Source: Basidiobolus meristosporus CBS 931.73 (taxonomy: Eukaryota; Basidiobolomycota; Basidiobolomycetes; Basidiobolales; Basidiobolaceae). From it: a stretch of DNA of 64,000 bases. The notes under the pieces were generated by a model, which was given only the letters and a program-made list of their open reading frames with translations, did not search any database and was not told the DNA's origin. Below are positions 23,393-35,257 of this stretch, one piece after another. The DNA is taken from the NCBI GenBank assembly GCA_002104905.1, contig MCFE01000128.1, positions 1 through 64,000 of the forward strand, in the 5' to 3' direction. A program made the position numbers and the translations under genes. Each line of letters starts with the position of its first letter. The first letter of the stretch is position 1.

Positions 23393-25223
23393 ATGTCGGG
23401 AAAAGGAAAGAAGGGGCCTACTCAAGCAGAGAGATTAGTTAAAGCATGCGCTGAGATCGTGAACGAGCTGATTGCTGCGCATGACGTTGGAAAAAATGTC
23501 AACCTCAACGGTTTAAAGACAAACATTTCGCGCAAGAACAAGCTCGCTAATCAGCCCAAGCTGGTGGATATCATCGCAGCCATCCCGGAGCAATACAAGA
23601 AGATTTTGCTTCCAAAGCTTCGTGCCAAGCCAATTAGATCTGCCTCGGGTATTGCTGTGGTTGCTTTGATGTGCAAACCACATCGTTGCCCTCATATCGC
23701 TATGACTGGAAATATTTGCGTTTATTGTCCTGGTGGCCCCGATTCTGATTTCGAATACTCAACCCAGTCATACACTGGCTACGAACCCACAAGTATGCGT
23801 GCCATTCGTGCCCGTTATAACCCATACGAGCAAGCCAGAGGGCGTGTTGACCAATTGAAAAGTTTGGGGCACAGTGTCGACAAGGTAGATTGTATGCGTA
23901 TCTCTTGCTAGCGATGATATTTACCAAGACGATTACTTAGGTGGAATATATTATTATGGGCGGTACCTTCATGTCCATGCCTGAAGATTACCGTAACTGG
24001 TTCATTGCAAACATGCACGACGCCCTTTCGGGACACACCAGTCACGACGTCGATGAGGCCGTTAGGTAACGCCGTGTTGCTAATACGTAGCCAAAGTGGA
24101 AGCATAGCTGACACCAACTCTTTTTAGAATGTCGGAGCAGAGTCAGACAAAGTGTATCGGTATCACCATTGAGACCCGTCCAGACTACTGCCTAAAGCCT
24201 CACTTGAGTCAAATGCTGAAGTATGGATGCACGCGCTTGGAGATCGGAGTGCAGAGTGTGTACGAGGATGTTGCCCGAGATACCAATCGTGGACACACAG
24301 TGCGCGCAGTGTGCGAGTCCTTCCAGTTGGCCAAGGATGCAGGCTACAAGGTTGTTGCCCACATGATGCCAGACTTGCCCAACGTTGGCATGGAGCGTGA
24401 CTTGGAGCAATTCAAGGTGAGACTAACTAAAGGCCCAGTTTCCTGCCGGCCATTCTGAACTTACCCAACTCCAACCCAGGAATACTTCGAAAACCCCGCA
24501 TTCAGATCCGACGGGCTTAAGATCTACCCCACCCTGGTCATTCGTGGCACTGGTCTCTACGAGCTTTGGCGTACCGGGCGTTACAAGAACTATACACCGA
24601 ACGCATTGGTGGACTTGGTGGCGAAGATCTTGGCCCTCGTGCCACCGTGGACCAGAATCTATCGTGTTCAGAGAGACATCCCCATGCCACTGGTTACCTC
24701 TGGCGTTGAGCACGGGAATCTTAGAGAGCTTGCGCTGAACAGAATGAAGGATCTAGGCACGGAGTGCCGCGACGTCAGAACTAGAGAGGTTGGTATTGTC
24801 GATATCCACAGCAAGATTCTACCCGATCAAGTGGAGCTTATCAGGCGCGATTACGTTGCCAACGGAGGCTGGGAAACTTTCCTTTCTTACGAGGATCCCA
24901 AGCAAGATATTCTGATTGGATTGCTGCGTCTACGTAAATGCAGCAAGGCTGCGTTCAGACCCGAGCTCACCAAGCCAGGGCAATGCTCTATTGTGAGAGA
25001 GCTGCACGTCTACGGAACCGCCGTCCCCATCCACAACAGAGACCCCACCAAATTCCAGCACCAAGGGTACGGTACCTTGCTGATGGAGGAGGCCGAGAGA
25101 ATCGCTCGTGAGGAGCACGGTAGTGTCAAGCTGGCGGTTATTGCCGGGGTGGGAACCCGTCATTACTACCGCAAGCTGGGTTACGAACTCGATGGACCAT
25201 ATATGTCTAAGATGTTGAATTAA
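23393..25223 (+). CDS. ELP3: Elongator complex catalytic subunit Elp3
   Basis: Spliced CDS join(23393..23884, 23941..24065, 24128..24416, 24480..25223), 549 aa, the usual family length. The N-terminal radical-SAM part has CKPHRCPH and [12 protein letters not shown], giving the cluster Cys set, followed by [29 protein letters not shown] and TIETRPDYC. The C-terminal GNAT acetyltransferase part contains [26 protein letters not shown] (acetyl-CoA loop) and [12 protein letters not shown]. Elp3 forms the cm5U-type modification on wobble uridines of tRNAs together with Elp1 and Elp2. All intron phases close. Confidence 0.97.
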
Positions 25224-25457
25224 AGATCAATGGAACACCCCGTGCATCATCCTTTCACCAGCATATTTCCCTGTATAACAACGTGACCTTCAGCAGCTCT
25301 AATAAACCTAATTCTTGGATGGAGACTTTTATTGAAAATACTAGAATACAATAGCAGCTGGGGAATGGTGTTGTTAGCTTAATATACATTGGATTCCCCG
25401 TAGGGTAAGCGTTTTGAACTCAGTTCAACGGTGTCCCAGGAAGTGTATCAGGAGCTT

Positions 25458-25691
25458 TTATTGCTCCCCGTCTTTTCCCTGCGCTACCTCGGCAAAGGAG
25501 TTGGAGAGGGAGCGTGGCTTGAATGTTTGGATCTTTGAGTTGCGTTGGGCAACGAGCTTCTGCGTGCATGGTGACATGATGTTGTCGGTTGGGCTGGAAA
25601 GATGGTTTTTCGCCGGGTTCATTAGACGATGTTTGAACACGACCTTGTTGGGGAGGGCCTCGAAAGTGGGTGCAGTGTTGTCGGAGGACAT
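25458..25691 (-). CDS. Spo12-like cell-cycle protein
   Basis: A 77-residue single-exon protein with the core SSPTDNIMSPCTQKL, which is the signature of the Spo12 family; it is followed by a basic stretch and Ser-rich tail. In yeast Spo12 promotes mitotic and meiotic exit through the FEAR network; fission yeast Wis3 is the relative. The Ser-Pro/Thr-Asp sites in the motif are likely CDK-regulated. The gene lies tail-to-tail with ELP3, about 235 bp away. Confidence 0.8.
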   Translation of the reverse strand: MSSDNTAPTFEALPNKVVFKHRLMNPAKNHLSSPTDNIMSPCTQKLVAQRNSKIQTFKPRSLSNSFAEVAQGKDGEQ

Positions 25692-25858
25692 GGTGAGTGG
25701 ACGGCTAGTGGTTGAACGAATAGAGAATCCTCGCTAAACCGACTTAAATATGCACTCATTCAAACCTAACGAAAACAAAAAAAATTGACTGTAAACAACG
25801 CATTCTGCGATCTGATTTGCTGGTGGGGTGTGTGTGGGCAAATCAACAACATTGAAGC

Positions 25859-26167
25859 TTAGATCGGTGGTTGTGGGAGCCTTTGAGCAGATCTAGGGGC
25901 AGGGCTGGAGGGGCAGGGTGGGTGGAGTAGAGTAGGCATCCAAATCAAGATCCACCAAGACGGCGTTTCAGCAGCCTCCATTCGCAAGGAGACTGCAGAT
26001 AGGATGCAGGGTAGAGCTGTAATATGCCTATATTCCCGAAGAATTGATTTTTCACTCTCTGGTAGATGGATGCAAGGGGCAATGTTCATATTAGTGAAGT
26101 AGGCTTGAACTGCTCTGCTCGCCTCCCTTGTACTCATTATTTCATGGCCATTTTCTTTCGACGCCAT
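25859..26167 (-). CDS. possible small protein, 102 aa, unrecognised
   Basis: An open frame from ATG 26167 (MASKENGHEIMSTREASRAV) whose first 70 residues look like a helical protein (ILREYRHITALPCILSAVSL). The last third is Pro/Trp-rich and less natural; an alternative frame there reads acidic and ends sooner, so an intron or frame error is possible. It would be divergent from the Mso1-like gene with only about 100 bp between starts. I do not recognise a family. Confidence 0.3.
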   Translation of the reverse strand: MASKENGHEIMSTREASRAVQAYFTNMNIAPCIHLPESEKSILREYRHITALPCILSAVSLRMEAAETPSWWILIWMPTLLHPPCPSSPAPRSAQRLPQPPI

Positions 26168-26266
26168 TGTTTCGCAAAATAATCTTCCCCACAATCACCC
26201 ATTGTTTCATATTGCTTATCTTCCTGCTCTTCCCAGTTTTCTGTTTCTCACCTCAAGTTGGGTTGA

Positions 26267-27267
26267 ATGGTTACCACCGTGCCGCGCCAAGATTATCGTG
26301 TTTCGGGCGTTTCCGTACGATGTGTAGACTGTGGTCAAGACGTGGGCCTTTACCCAGCCAGACACAAATGTGGCCAGCCAACCGCTTCGCCTACCTTTTG
26401 GACGAAAATCATGAATATCTACTCACACACCGATGGTCAGAAACCAGCTTTCGTATCAACTCTGTTCTGGTATTTAGGCTAAACCGCTTATGCATTCCTT
26501 AGCCAAACCAAAAGCCACCGTTCAACCACAACCCGTGTCGCCAGCGACTCCAAATTTTTGGGGAAGAATCAAAACCAATATGTTCTCTTCCAGCGCACCA
26601 CCTGGTAAGTGGTTGCTTCAGCAATTGGTGGGGCGCGCGCAGTATCGCTAACGAGAGCCTTATAGATTCCGACGATTCGGACTGGGAAGAAGAAACCCAC
26701 GTTGAAAGAGTCCTTAGAGAGTACTATCAAACAAAAGAGTCCCCAGTTCCTGACTGGATTGCCAGCCCACCCCCTTCTTTGCCCTCGCAAGCATTACCCA
26801 CCACCTCATACACTATCATTGAAACCAGCAAATTCGAGGAACATGAAGCAGAGACTGTGACCCAAGGGGAACTCCAAATCGACACGTCCCGGCTAATATA
26901 TCAGAATCGTCTAGAAACAGGCTCAACAAGACCCTCGCCTTCCCGATTGACTCCTACAACCGGTAACCCATTTGAACAACCCAAAGGGGCTCTCAGTGCA
27001 GCATCGGAGCCAACAACCCCACGGAATATAGGGGAAGCGGGTAGAGTGCCAAATGGCGCTGAACGGCCTAAGCATGCGAGCCCACAGCGGTCTATACCAA
27101 AAGCCCATACCTCGCCTTCTCCTAAAGATAAAACACCAAACAACCCAGTTTCCAGAATCCAGACCTCGCCAACAAAGTTGGCCAAATCTCCCGTTTCAAA
27201 GCAGAGGTCCATCTACACTCAGAGGATGGATTCGCACACCCCCAGAAGCCCAAGGTCGAAGGGATGA
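26267..27267 (+). CDS. Mso1-like Sec1-binding domain protein with N-terminal CxxC motif
   Basis: Proposed CDS join(26267..26435, 26503..26604, 26666..27267), 290 aa. The N-terminus has CVDCGQDVG and HKCGQP, a likely zinc-binding CxxC...HxC knuckle, then two Trp-containing segments (TFWTKIMN, NFWGRIKTN). The third exon begins with an acidic run and ETHVERVLREYYQTKESPVPDW, split here as VERVLREYY and PVPDW, the pattern of the Mso1 Sec1-binding domain of fungal exocytosis proteins. The rest is a disordered Pro/Ser/Lys tail with many Ser-Pro sites. In yeast Mso1 binds the SM protein Sec1 and assists vesicle fusion. The first intron uses a GTCAGA donor, chosen because it alone keeps the phase; the second is canonical. 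Confidence 0.6.
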
Positions 27268-27490
27268 AGTCGAAGGCGGTGTTGAAAATATGTACAGAAA
27301 CATAATAGATCAATAAAATCCAGGGAAACCTCAACCACGGATCCACCGAATCCGGGTGAAAAATGACCACGAAAAAAGCTTATTTAGTCCAAATTAAAAT
27401 GGGATTTTGGATTTGGAAATCCTTGATATCATCGGTACAGAGCGGTAACATTCTCTACTTGAATTCACCACCAGACCTACCTCCACCTCG

Positions 27491-27811
27491 ATGACCTCTC
27501 AAGCTACACAAGAAATCCCCAAGGTAGGCGATGTGCCCTCGGGGCTATTCAGAAAGCTACTGATCATGACCGCCGCCTTGATCCTTTCCCCAATCACGCT
27601 GTTCTTCGTACTGCAAAGCCTCACAGGTAAGACTACTTGGCAAGTGTCGTTGATTGCCACTCGGTGTTAAACTTCATCCAACATTCATCCAGGAAGCAAC
27701 GCGGTGTCGGCAGGAGCGGCGGCAATTTTGGCGAACGTGATCGTTTTCGGATACGTTGCCACCATCATGAACAGCGAGTCCGAGGAAGAGAAGCTCAAGA
27801 AGGCCGAATAA
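27491..27811 (+). CDS. VMA21: V-ATPase assembly factor Vma21-like
   Basis: Spliced CDS join(27491..27626, 27693..27811), 84 aa. Two membrane segments, LLIMTAALILSPITLFFVL and AAAILANVIVFGYVATIMN, are joined by a short lumenal loop, with an acidic/basic cytosolic C-terminus (EEEKLKKAE). The layout and the SPITLFF / ANVIVFGYV motifs match Vma21, the ER-resident chaperone that assembles the Vo sector of the vacuolar ATPase. The C-terminal KKAE resembles a dilysine-type retrieval signal. Confidence 0.85.
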
Positions 27812-28097
27812 GCCCAAAGCAGCATTTGTAGTCAACCTTTTGCTTAATGAATCACTCGTACACACGTGCAGATATTTATATTCATTTGTATTGATTACAT
27901 GCGATTAGCATTCAAAAGGGGCCATTTCACATTCCACACATACAAACAACCAAATGGGAAAATTAGGATTCTAGAGGAGGATGGAGGGGAAGGGAAGGGT
28001 CAAAAAGAAAAGTGGTGAATGAAAAATGGGGATGACAATATTACATCGAAATGAAGAAACGGTAGAAATCTTGCTGGAAATCTTGCTGGCGGGGTGA

Positions 28098-29668
28098 TCA
28101 ATCGAGTCTCACGTGTGTTTGACTCCTGGGAACGGGAGTGAAGTTGTGGACGTCAATGCCGCGGGAGAGAAGCTCGTGCTCACAATGGGGTGGTACAAGA
28201 GTGTGGATGAGGTCGGGACGGATCGACAGCTCTGATGAGGGGAGAGAAATGTTAGCCTGTCCCTAGGCAGCTGGCGGGCTTTGCGCGGTGCTTACCATGA
28301 GCAGTGAAATTGAACAACGGGGGGAATTCCTTGGCAATCTCCGAATTCTGGCGCAACTCGTTGAAGAATGGATGCGCCATCGCCTCCAATGCGGTGAGTC
28401 TCTTGTTGGGCGTGTAGTCGAGAAGCTGTGTAACCAGATCCACCGCATCCTCAGGTGCCCGAGAGCGGAAGATCTTGGAGAACGGATGAGGCTTGATTTG
28501 GGGGAATTTGTGATCAACGTAATGAGGATTCATGCTATAAATTTGCTCTCTTGTGGGAGTTCCCAGCACTTTGATGATCTCAACCAGCTGGTCAATGCTG
28601 CTATCGCCAGGAAAGAGTGGCTGACCAGTGATCAACTCGGCCATAACACATCCAGAAGACCAGATATCTAGGTAGGCAACACAGAGTCAATGGTGATGAA
28701 GAAATGTCAGTGGCTGCATTGGACTTACCTATGCTGGAGGTATAGTTGGTGGCACTAAATATGAGCTCGGGGGCCCGGTAATAGCGCGAGCAAATATAAG
28801 CTACGTTGGGCTCGCCTGGGACTAGTGCTTTGGCGCTGTCAATGTGGTTAGAACGGCTGGTAGAGACGGTGGCTCAGTCAAGCGAACGTACCTTCCAAAG
28901 TCGCATAGCTTTAAAACTCCGGTGCCACTGTTGACGAGCAGATTCTGAGGCTTGATGTCTCGATGGCATACTCCGATGGAGTGGATGTAGGCGAGGGAGC
29001 GGAAGAGCTGATACATGTAGAGCTTTACGTGAAGCATGGGAACTTGCTGTCTCATTTTGTTGTATTGCCTCACAACTTTATAGATCGTTTCGGGGACATA
29101 CTCAAGAATCAAGTTCAGGTAGACCTCTTCCTTCTGTTTGACAAGTGGGTTAGTGAGCTTTGCATAATGAGGCGATTAAACGTATAGCACTTACCCGCTC
29201 GCCATTGGTATGGAAAAATGCCTTCAAATCTACTATGTTGGGATGGGACAGAGTTCTCATAATCTGCAATTCTCGATTCTACGATATCTAGGTAAGCGAG
29301 GGCGCTGTCGTCACACAGGATGCATAAGGTCTTGCGTACCTTGTATCTTCGGTCTTGCAAGACTTTCTTTATGGCAATCTCTTCGCCAGTTTCCAGAAGC
29401 TGTGCTTGATAGACAACTCCGAACGAGCCGTTGCCGACCACCTTGCAGTTGGTGTATGAGACTTCGAGTGGCTCTCCGGTTTTACCTTCACTAACGGATA
29501 CACGAACAATCTGGCTTGGATCGTTTTCTCCTATCGATGAGAGGGTAGGTCAGTTGCCGGAACAATGTGCACCCAATTCCGCATGGATGTTCGTAAACAC
29601 GCTCGAGGCTTACCGAGGAAACGAGAGCCGTTTGAAGAAGCAACTTGAGTTGGACCTTGATTAGCCAT
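28098..29668 (-). CDS. GSK3: glycogen synthase kinase-3 family Ser/Thr kinase, 7 exons
   Basis: Spliced CDS complement(28098..28231, 28296..28667, 28729..28835, 28892..29133, 29195..29278, 29340..29530, 29614..29668), 394 aa. Gly loop [12 protein letters not shown], Lys in [25 protein letters not shown], catalytic [18 protein letters not shown], and the GSK3 activation segment with [11 protein letters not shown] (regulatory Tyr), then [21 protein letters not shown] and the CMGC insert region [13 protein letters not shown]. These residues identify GSK3 rather than CDK or MAPK. Substrates are primed by a +4 phosphate. All phases close. Confidence 0.96.
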
Positions 29669-31026
29669 ATATACTTTCTACGAGCAAGGACAGTTGTAAG
29701 CGAGTGAAGAAAAGCACCATCCGATACTATAACAAATACCTTATTGATAAATAGAGTAAAAAGCGAGGATTGGGTGAAGTGGGGTGAAGCAAAAGTAATC
29801 GACTCGGTAAAGAAATGCGGCTCGAGAAACACGCGTAAAGATGGAGTAGCCAGGGAGATAGCCAGGAAAGTTTGGGTTTTGAGTGATGTTGCAACTTCTA
29901 ATGATCTTGTATCAAGAGAAGTCAGTGAAAAGAAAAAGGAAGCTCTGGGTAGTGAACGAATTATCAGGCGCACTCAACCATCAGATTGCTCTGATAGTAG
30001 TATCAACTCGGTTAAACCGGTCATTGAAAACACACGCCGATTTGAGATTGAGGCCGATTTCGGGGAGCCGATCCAGGCCTACTGCTCATGGTCAGATGAT
30101 GTAACCCCAGTATGTGAACTTTCTCAGCGATAAATAAATAAATAAAAGGCAACACAAGAACTGGACCGCTTGTCCATCATTTGGGGAAAGTGCACCCCAA
30201 GCTTTTTCCTAATTCGAAACATTATGCTGGACCCTAGACTCTTTTGATTAGGGTGTGATAACGTACAATAATCATTTGTGGCTTAAGGTTTATAACCAAG
30301 CTTACATTATGCGCTAACCGAGACCTAGGTAAATGCCATTCTTGTATTTGAATAAGTCAGATTTCTGCCTGTTTACTGATTAATTCCTGCTTAATCTCCT
30401 CTCTATATCCCATACACCGATTCTGTCCTAGCCTCAACCCTAACCCTAACCCTAGCCCTGCCAAATCTAATATACATAGGCTTAATTAATGGCTCGATTG
30501 TCCATAGCCAACCAAATTTCTCCAACAGCAACGCTTTTGCTGGACAAGTGGGGGTACTCCTAAAGTGTATGAACAAAGCCACAATATCCGCTGAATCATG
30601 TTTACCTCGCTAAATTATACTTACTTTGCTAACCAATCCGATAGATTGGTTACTAAAGTCAACAAGTTCCGGTTAGAATCGCACGGGGTAATTATAGGGC
30701 AGGCTTACCCCGTGCCAGAAATCTTCCTAGAGACTCAGCAGCCCCTATCATTAACTGCATAAGTTACTACAGTAGAGCAGCCATCCTAAATACCTGCTAT
30801 TGCTCCCTTTCAGAGTTATCTCCAACGTTTTCTAGTTTTTTGGTTCCTTCTTAACTGTACTGAAACAAAAGGGGAAGTGTCTTGTTTATTTTGCTCGCTT
30901 ACTCCATCTCCCAGGGATTCTCTGCTGCAAATAGCTTCATCTGAAAAGGTAAAGTGGGGTTGCACCAGACCTTCCAAGGTACGCAGCGGTGTTAACACTG
31001 GTTTTCTAGTCTGACGGCTGGAACAC
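29669..31026. other. intergenic between GSK3 and kinesin genes
   Basis: 1.36 kb shared upstream region of two divergent genes. An open frame at 29744-30133 has no recognisable motif and I do not call it. A short telomere-like CCCTAA run is listed separately. Confidence 0.5.
30436..30459. repeat. interstitial telomere-like CCCTAA run
   Basis: Two to three CCCTAA units plus a degenerate CCCTAG/CCCTG tail are readable. Such telo-box sequences occur in some promoters, and also where telomere repeats were captured at breaks. It lies about 570 bp upstream of the kinesin ATG. Confidence 0.7.
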
Positions 31027-34000
31027 ATGTCAGGAAATAATATTAAAGTAGTGTGTCGGTTTCGTCCGCAAAACAAAATCGAAGACAAAAACAATGGTGT
31101 CTCTATCATTGATATCGATGATTCTGGAACCACAGTGAAGTTGGAGGTAAGGGGAATTTCTTTGTGTACTCCAACCAACACTTGCCTGTGGTGTTCTGAG
31201 CACAGATTTCTCTCCACAGAGTAAAGAGTACCCTGGTACTTTCACCTTTGATAGATGCTTTGGGCCAACCACTTCCCAACAAGAATTGTTTGAATACGGC
31301 ATTTTGCAAACTGTAGATGGTACGTGATGATAGTCCTTTCCAAGGTTAACAGTGAATAACTGTGAAATACTGATTGCCGACTTCAGATGTTATGAATGGT
31401 TATAACGGAACTGTCTTCGCTTACGGTCAGACTGGTAGTGGTAAAACGCACACCATGATGGTATGCTATCGATGGATATAGCCCTGCCAAAGCGTTTCGC
31501 TAAATGGTTTATTCGATAGGGTGATATGGAGAGTGAGGAGTTCAAGGGGATTATCCCTCGTATTGTCGAGACCATCTTCAAGTCCATTCACAACTCGCCA
31601 TCTACCATTGAGTACACTGTCAAAGTATCTTACATGGAAATCTACATGGAGAAGATTCGTGATTTGTTGAACCGTGAGTATTCGTACGGATGCTACTTTA
31701 CTGTTGATCCTAACCCAAACCTACTGTTCACCAGCCAAGAATGACAATCTTCCTATTCATGAGGAGAAGAATCGCGGCATCTACGTCAAGGACTTGTGCG
31801 AAGTATATGTCAGTGACTTGAATGAAGTCTACGAAGTCATGAACCGTGGTGGAAGTGCTCGTGTGGTCTCATTCACAAGTAAGTGGCCATTCGGCGAATT
31901 AATACTCATGCCAGATTTCTGACTTCTCATTGCCACCAAGACATGAACGCCGAAAGTTCTCGATCCCATTCGATCTTCATGATAGTCATCAACCAAAAGA
32001 ATCTGCAGGATGGAAGCTTGAAAAGTGGAAAGCTATACTTGGTAGATTTGGCAGGTTCGGAGAAAGTAGGAAAAACCGGGGCTTCAGGTCAAACTTTAGA
32101 AGAGGCCAAGAAGATCAACAAATCTCTGACCGCTCTCGGAATGGTCATCAATGCTTTGACCGACGGAAAGGTAGGTCAGCTGAAATATGACTTCTCGAAA
32201 TTCCTTACTAACTCCCTTGAAACAAGTCCACACATATTCCATATCGTGATAGTAAGCTTACCAGAATCCTGCAAGAGTCTCTAGGTGGTAACTCTCGGAC
32301 CACATTGATTATTAATTGTTCTCCTTCGTCGTATAACGACGCCGAAACTCTGGGGACCTTGCGTTTCGGAATGAGGTAAGAGATGTCCTACAGCCTCATC
32401 TGGGCACTATGTCCCTGTATTTACCTTGCTTGTCAATGTCAGAGCCAAGACCATTAAGAACAAGGCCAAGGTTAATCAAGATCTCAGCCCCGCTGAGCTT
32501 AAGGCGATGTTGAAGCAATCCAAGGCGGAGGCGCTCACTTTCAAACAGTATATCTCTTTGTTGGAAGGGGAGTTGGTTATCTGGCGCTCAGGTGGGTGGT
32601 CATTTGGTTATACCAATGGAAAGCAAGCCTAATGGTTAATTTGTTGTAAGGTGGGACTGTCCCTGAGGAAAAGTATGCCACAATGGAGAAGATCACTGGC
32701 AAGAACAAAGGGTCAGCTGCCGCACCTACGGCCTCAAGCCCTACTCAGCCGGAACAGCCCGCTCTGGCAGCACCTCCCACTCCCACTGCTTCTATCACCC
32801 CCGAGCCATTTGGAGTTGATTCTCGCCCAATGACCCCTGCTCTAGTTCTCCAAGACGACGAGCGCGAGGAGTTCTTGAAGAGAGAAAATGAGTTATCTGA
32901 CCAACTTACCGATAAGGTCAGTGAATCTGCGCATCATCCCGTATTCTGTCATTTAATGCTTTACTACAGGAATCGGAGCTCAACAACCAGATCAAACTCA
33001 ACGAGACCTTGAAAGAAGAATTCAGCTTCCTCAAGGAGGAGGCCATGCAGTATGCAAAGGTAAGTGCCAGAGGCACTTCCGGTTTCTTGCACTCGGACTA
33101 ACTCTTTCTGTGCTAGGAAAACAAAGACATGATTCAGAAGATCAATGAATTAAGACTCCAGATGGAGAAGCTAACTTACGAGAACAAGGATGTGACCATC
33201 AACATGGACAGTCTCAAAGAAGCTAATCAGGAGCTGATGGAAGAAGTAGAGGAGCTGAAGGTAAACTACGAACACATATTTTCTGCTTACGGAGTCGATG
33301 TTTACCAAGATCGCCCCTTTTCTAGAAAACGATCACTGAGCTCCGCCGCATGTCCAAGGAGGCAGCTGACGAAGGCAAAGAGAAGAAAAAGCAAGAGAAG
33401 ATGGCACAGATGATGGCTGAGCTTGACCCTGCTGTTAGTATTTGCTTATTTATTGGCGCCGGCTTTTAGGGTTATTGATGAATTGTTTAGATCTCTGAAA
33501 AAGAGCAACAGATTAGACGCGCTCTCTCTGAGCTGGACGATATCGAAGGCAAATCCGAGACTTTCACCAACGGTGAAGTGAAGGCGTTGAGATCAGACCT
33601 ATCTCAAGCCAAAACACTTATGGAACAGCATGAGCAAACCATCAATGAGCTCACACACGAAAACGATATGCTCACCCGCAAGAGAGATGAGCTTGAAGTT
33701 AGACTTACTACACTTGAAGCAGAGTATGAGGACTTACTAGGTACAAATTCCCTGTTTTATCCAATCCCCTGCTTCAGGCATTTACCCCATTGATTACCAA
33801 TCTAGACAAAACCATTGCCGAAGAGGAGGCTGGTAGCAATCTGGATATCTCCGAAACCGTGGCTGAGTTGAAGGTACTGTCTAAGCCATTACGATAACCT
33901 TTCCACACGTATTCACACATTCTTCAGAACAAACTTGAGGCCCAATATAATGCCAAGCGTGAAGCTCAGGTCCAAGAGGTTGACGATCTCCGGAAGGAGA

Positions 34001-34895
34001 TTGAAAGGAAGAATGAAGACATCCAGAAGCTGAACAGGTATGTAGCCACCGCTTGTATTGCTTGGTTACCTCACCACTCACCACTCACCTCCAACTTCTT
34101 TAGTGGCTTGGCAGAGTTAAAGAGAGTTAATGAAGAGCTTAGAGTAAGTAGCCTGCAGACGACGCTTGCGATCAATATACACCGACTAATCACTTCTTGT
34201 ACGTGTAGGCTGCTCTTGCCAAAGCCCAAAGTCGCTCTACAACTGGCGGCCGCGACGTCTCCGAAAAGGAGAAGGATATTGAGAGAATCCGTAAAACCAT
34301 GGCCCAGCAGCTGGCTGACTTCGAGGTGATGAAGAAATCGCTCATGAGAGACCTTCAAAACCGCTGTGAGAAAGTGGTGGAGCTTGAGATTTCATTGGAT
34401 GAGACACGCGAGCAGTACAACACCATCCTTAGAAATAACAATATCAAGGCACAGCAGAAGAAGATGGCATTCCTTGAGCGTAATCTTGAGCAGCTAACCA
34501 ACGTCCAGAAGCAGTTGGTCGAACAGAACACCTCGCTGAAGAAAGAAGTTGCCATCGCCGAGCGTAAACTCATTGCTAGAAATGAGCGTATCCAGAGTTT
34601 GGAGACATTGTTACAGGATGCCCAGCTGAAGCTCACCTCGCAGCAACAGAAATTCGAGGCTCAAATGCAAGCAGTCAAAGAAAGACTGGAGCAGGCTCGC
34701 ACTGCCAAAGTCAATACAGGCATGATGGGCTTCAACTTCGGTCGCATTGCCAAGCCACTCCGCGGAGGTGGAGCGCCTGCACCCGACCAAGAAGATCTCA
34801 GCGGTGGCCTTCCCGGCAACCCCGCCGTAGAAAAGTTGGCCGCGCCCAGCAACAAGAGATCATCCTGGCTCGCTAGCTGGAGAAACGCTCCTTGA
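31027..34895 (+). CDS. conventional kinesin (kinesin-1) heavy chain, 17 exons
   Basis: Spliced CDS join(31027..31146, 31220..31319, 31387..31460, 31520..31673, 31735..31878, 31941..32170, 32227..32375, 32443..32591, 32651..32916, 32970..33059, 33117..33260, 33326..33433, 33491..33740, 33806..33873, 33928..34037, 34104..34143, 34209..34895), 960 aa. The N-terminal motor has the P-loop [16 protein letters not shown], switch [12 protein letters not shown], switch [18 protein letters not shown] and the [18 protein letters not shown] segment. The fungal-type neck [19 protein letters not shown] follows. Long coiled-coil regions fill the stalk, and the tail has a Gly/Pro-rich [15 protein letters not shown] segment with a basic IAKP-type motif like the autoinhibitory tail. 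It moves cargo toward microtubule plus ends. Confidence 0.96.
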
Positions 34896-35257
34896 ACAAA
34901 TTAAAATAACCACCCTTCTATACCTATTTTATTCGTTCACACTAATCCTCGCTCGCTCATCAAGCATTCTTTTGTGCCATATAAACCACTTTAGCTTCTG
35001 AACGGAAGCCCTACCGTAATAATTATTTCGCCCCTTCCAATGCACTCTACGCTTGGAGCGCATTACGATGTTCGATTCTCTATTTTGAAGAATAAATTCC
35101 ACTTCTGGTCACCTGACCTAACTACGCTACATCAGATGGGAGGGTTGGCGATGGAGAAATTTTTCCTGATCTACTGTCGGACTCGTTTATACCAGCCTCA
35201 ACTGCTGCCTCCTTCCCTCCGTTTCACATAACGATACTGTCTTTCTAATACGTAGTC

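Noticed and set aside
29744-30133. 130-codon open frame upstream of GSK3
   Set aside because: Low-complexity charged composition, overlaps an equally long frame on the other strand and the GSK3 leader; no recognised motif.
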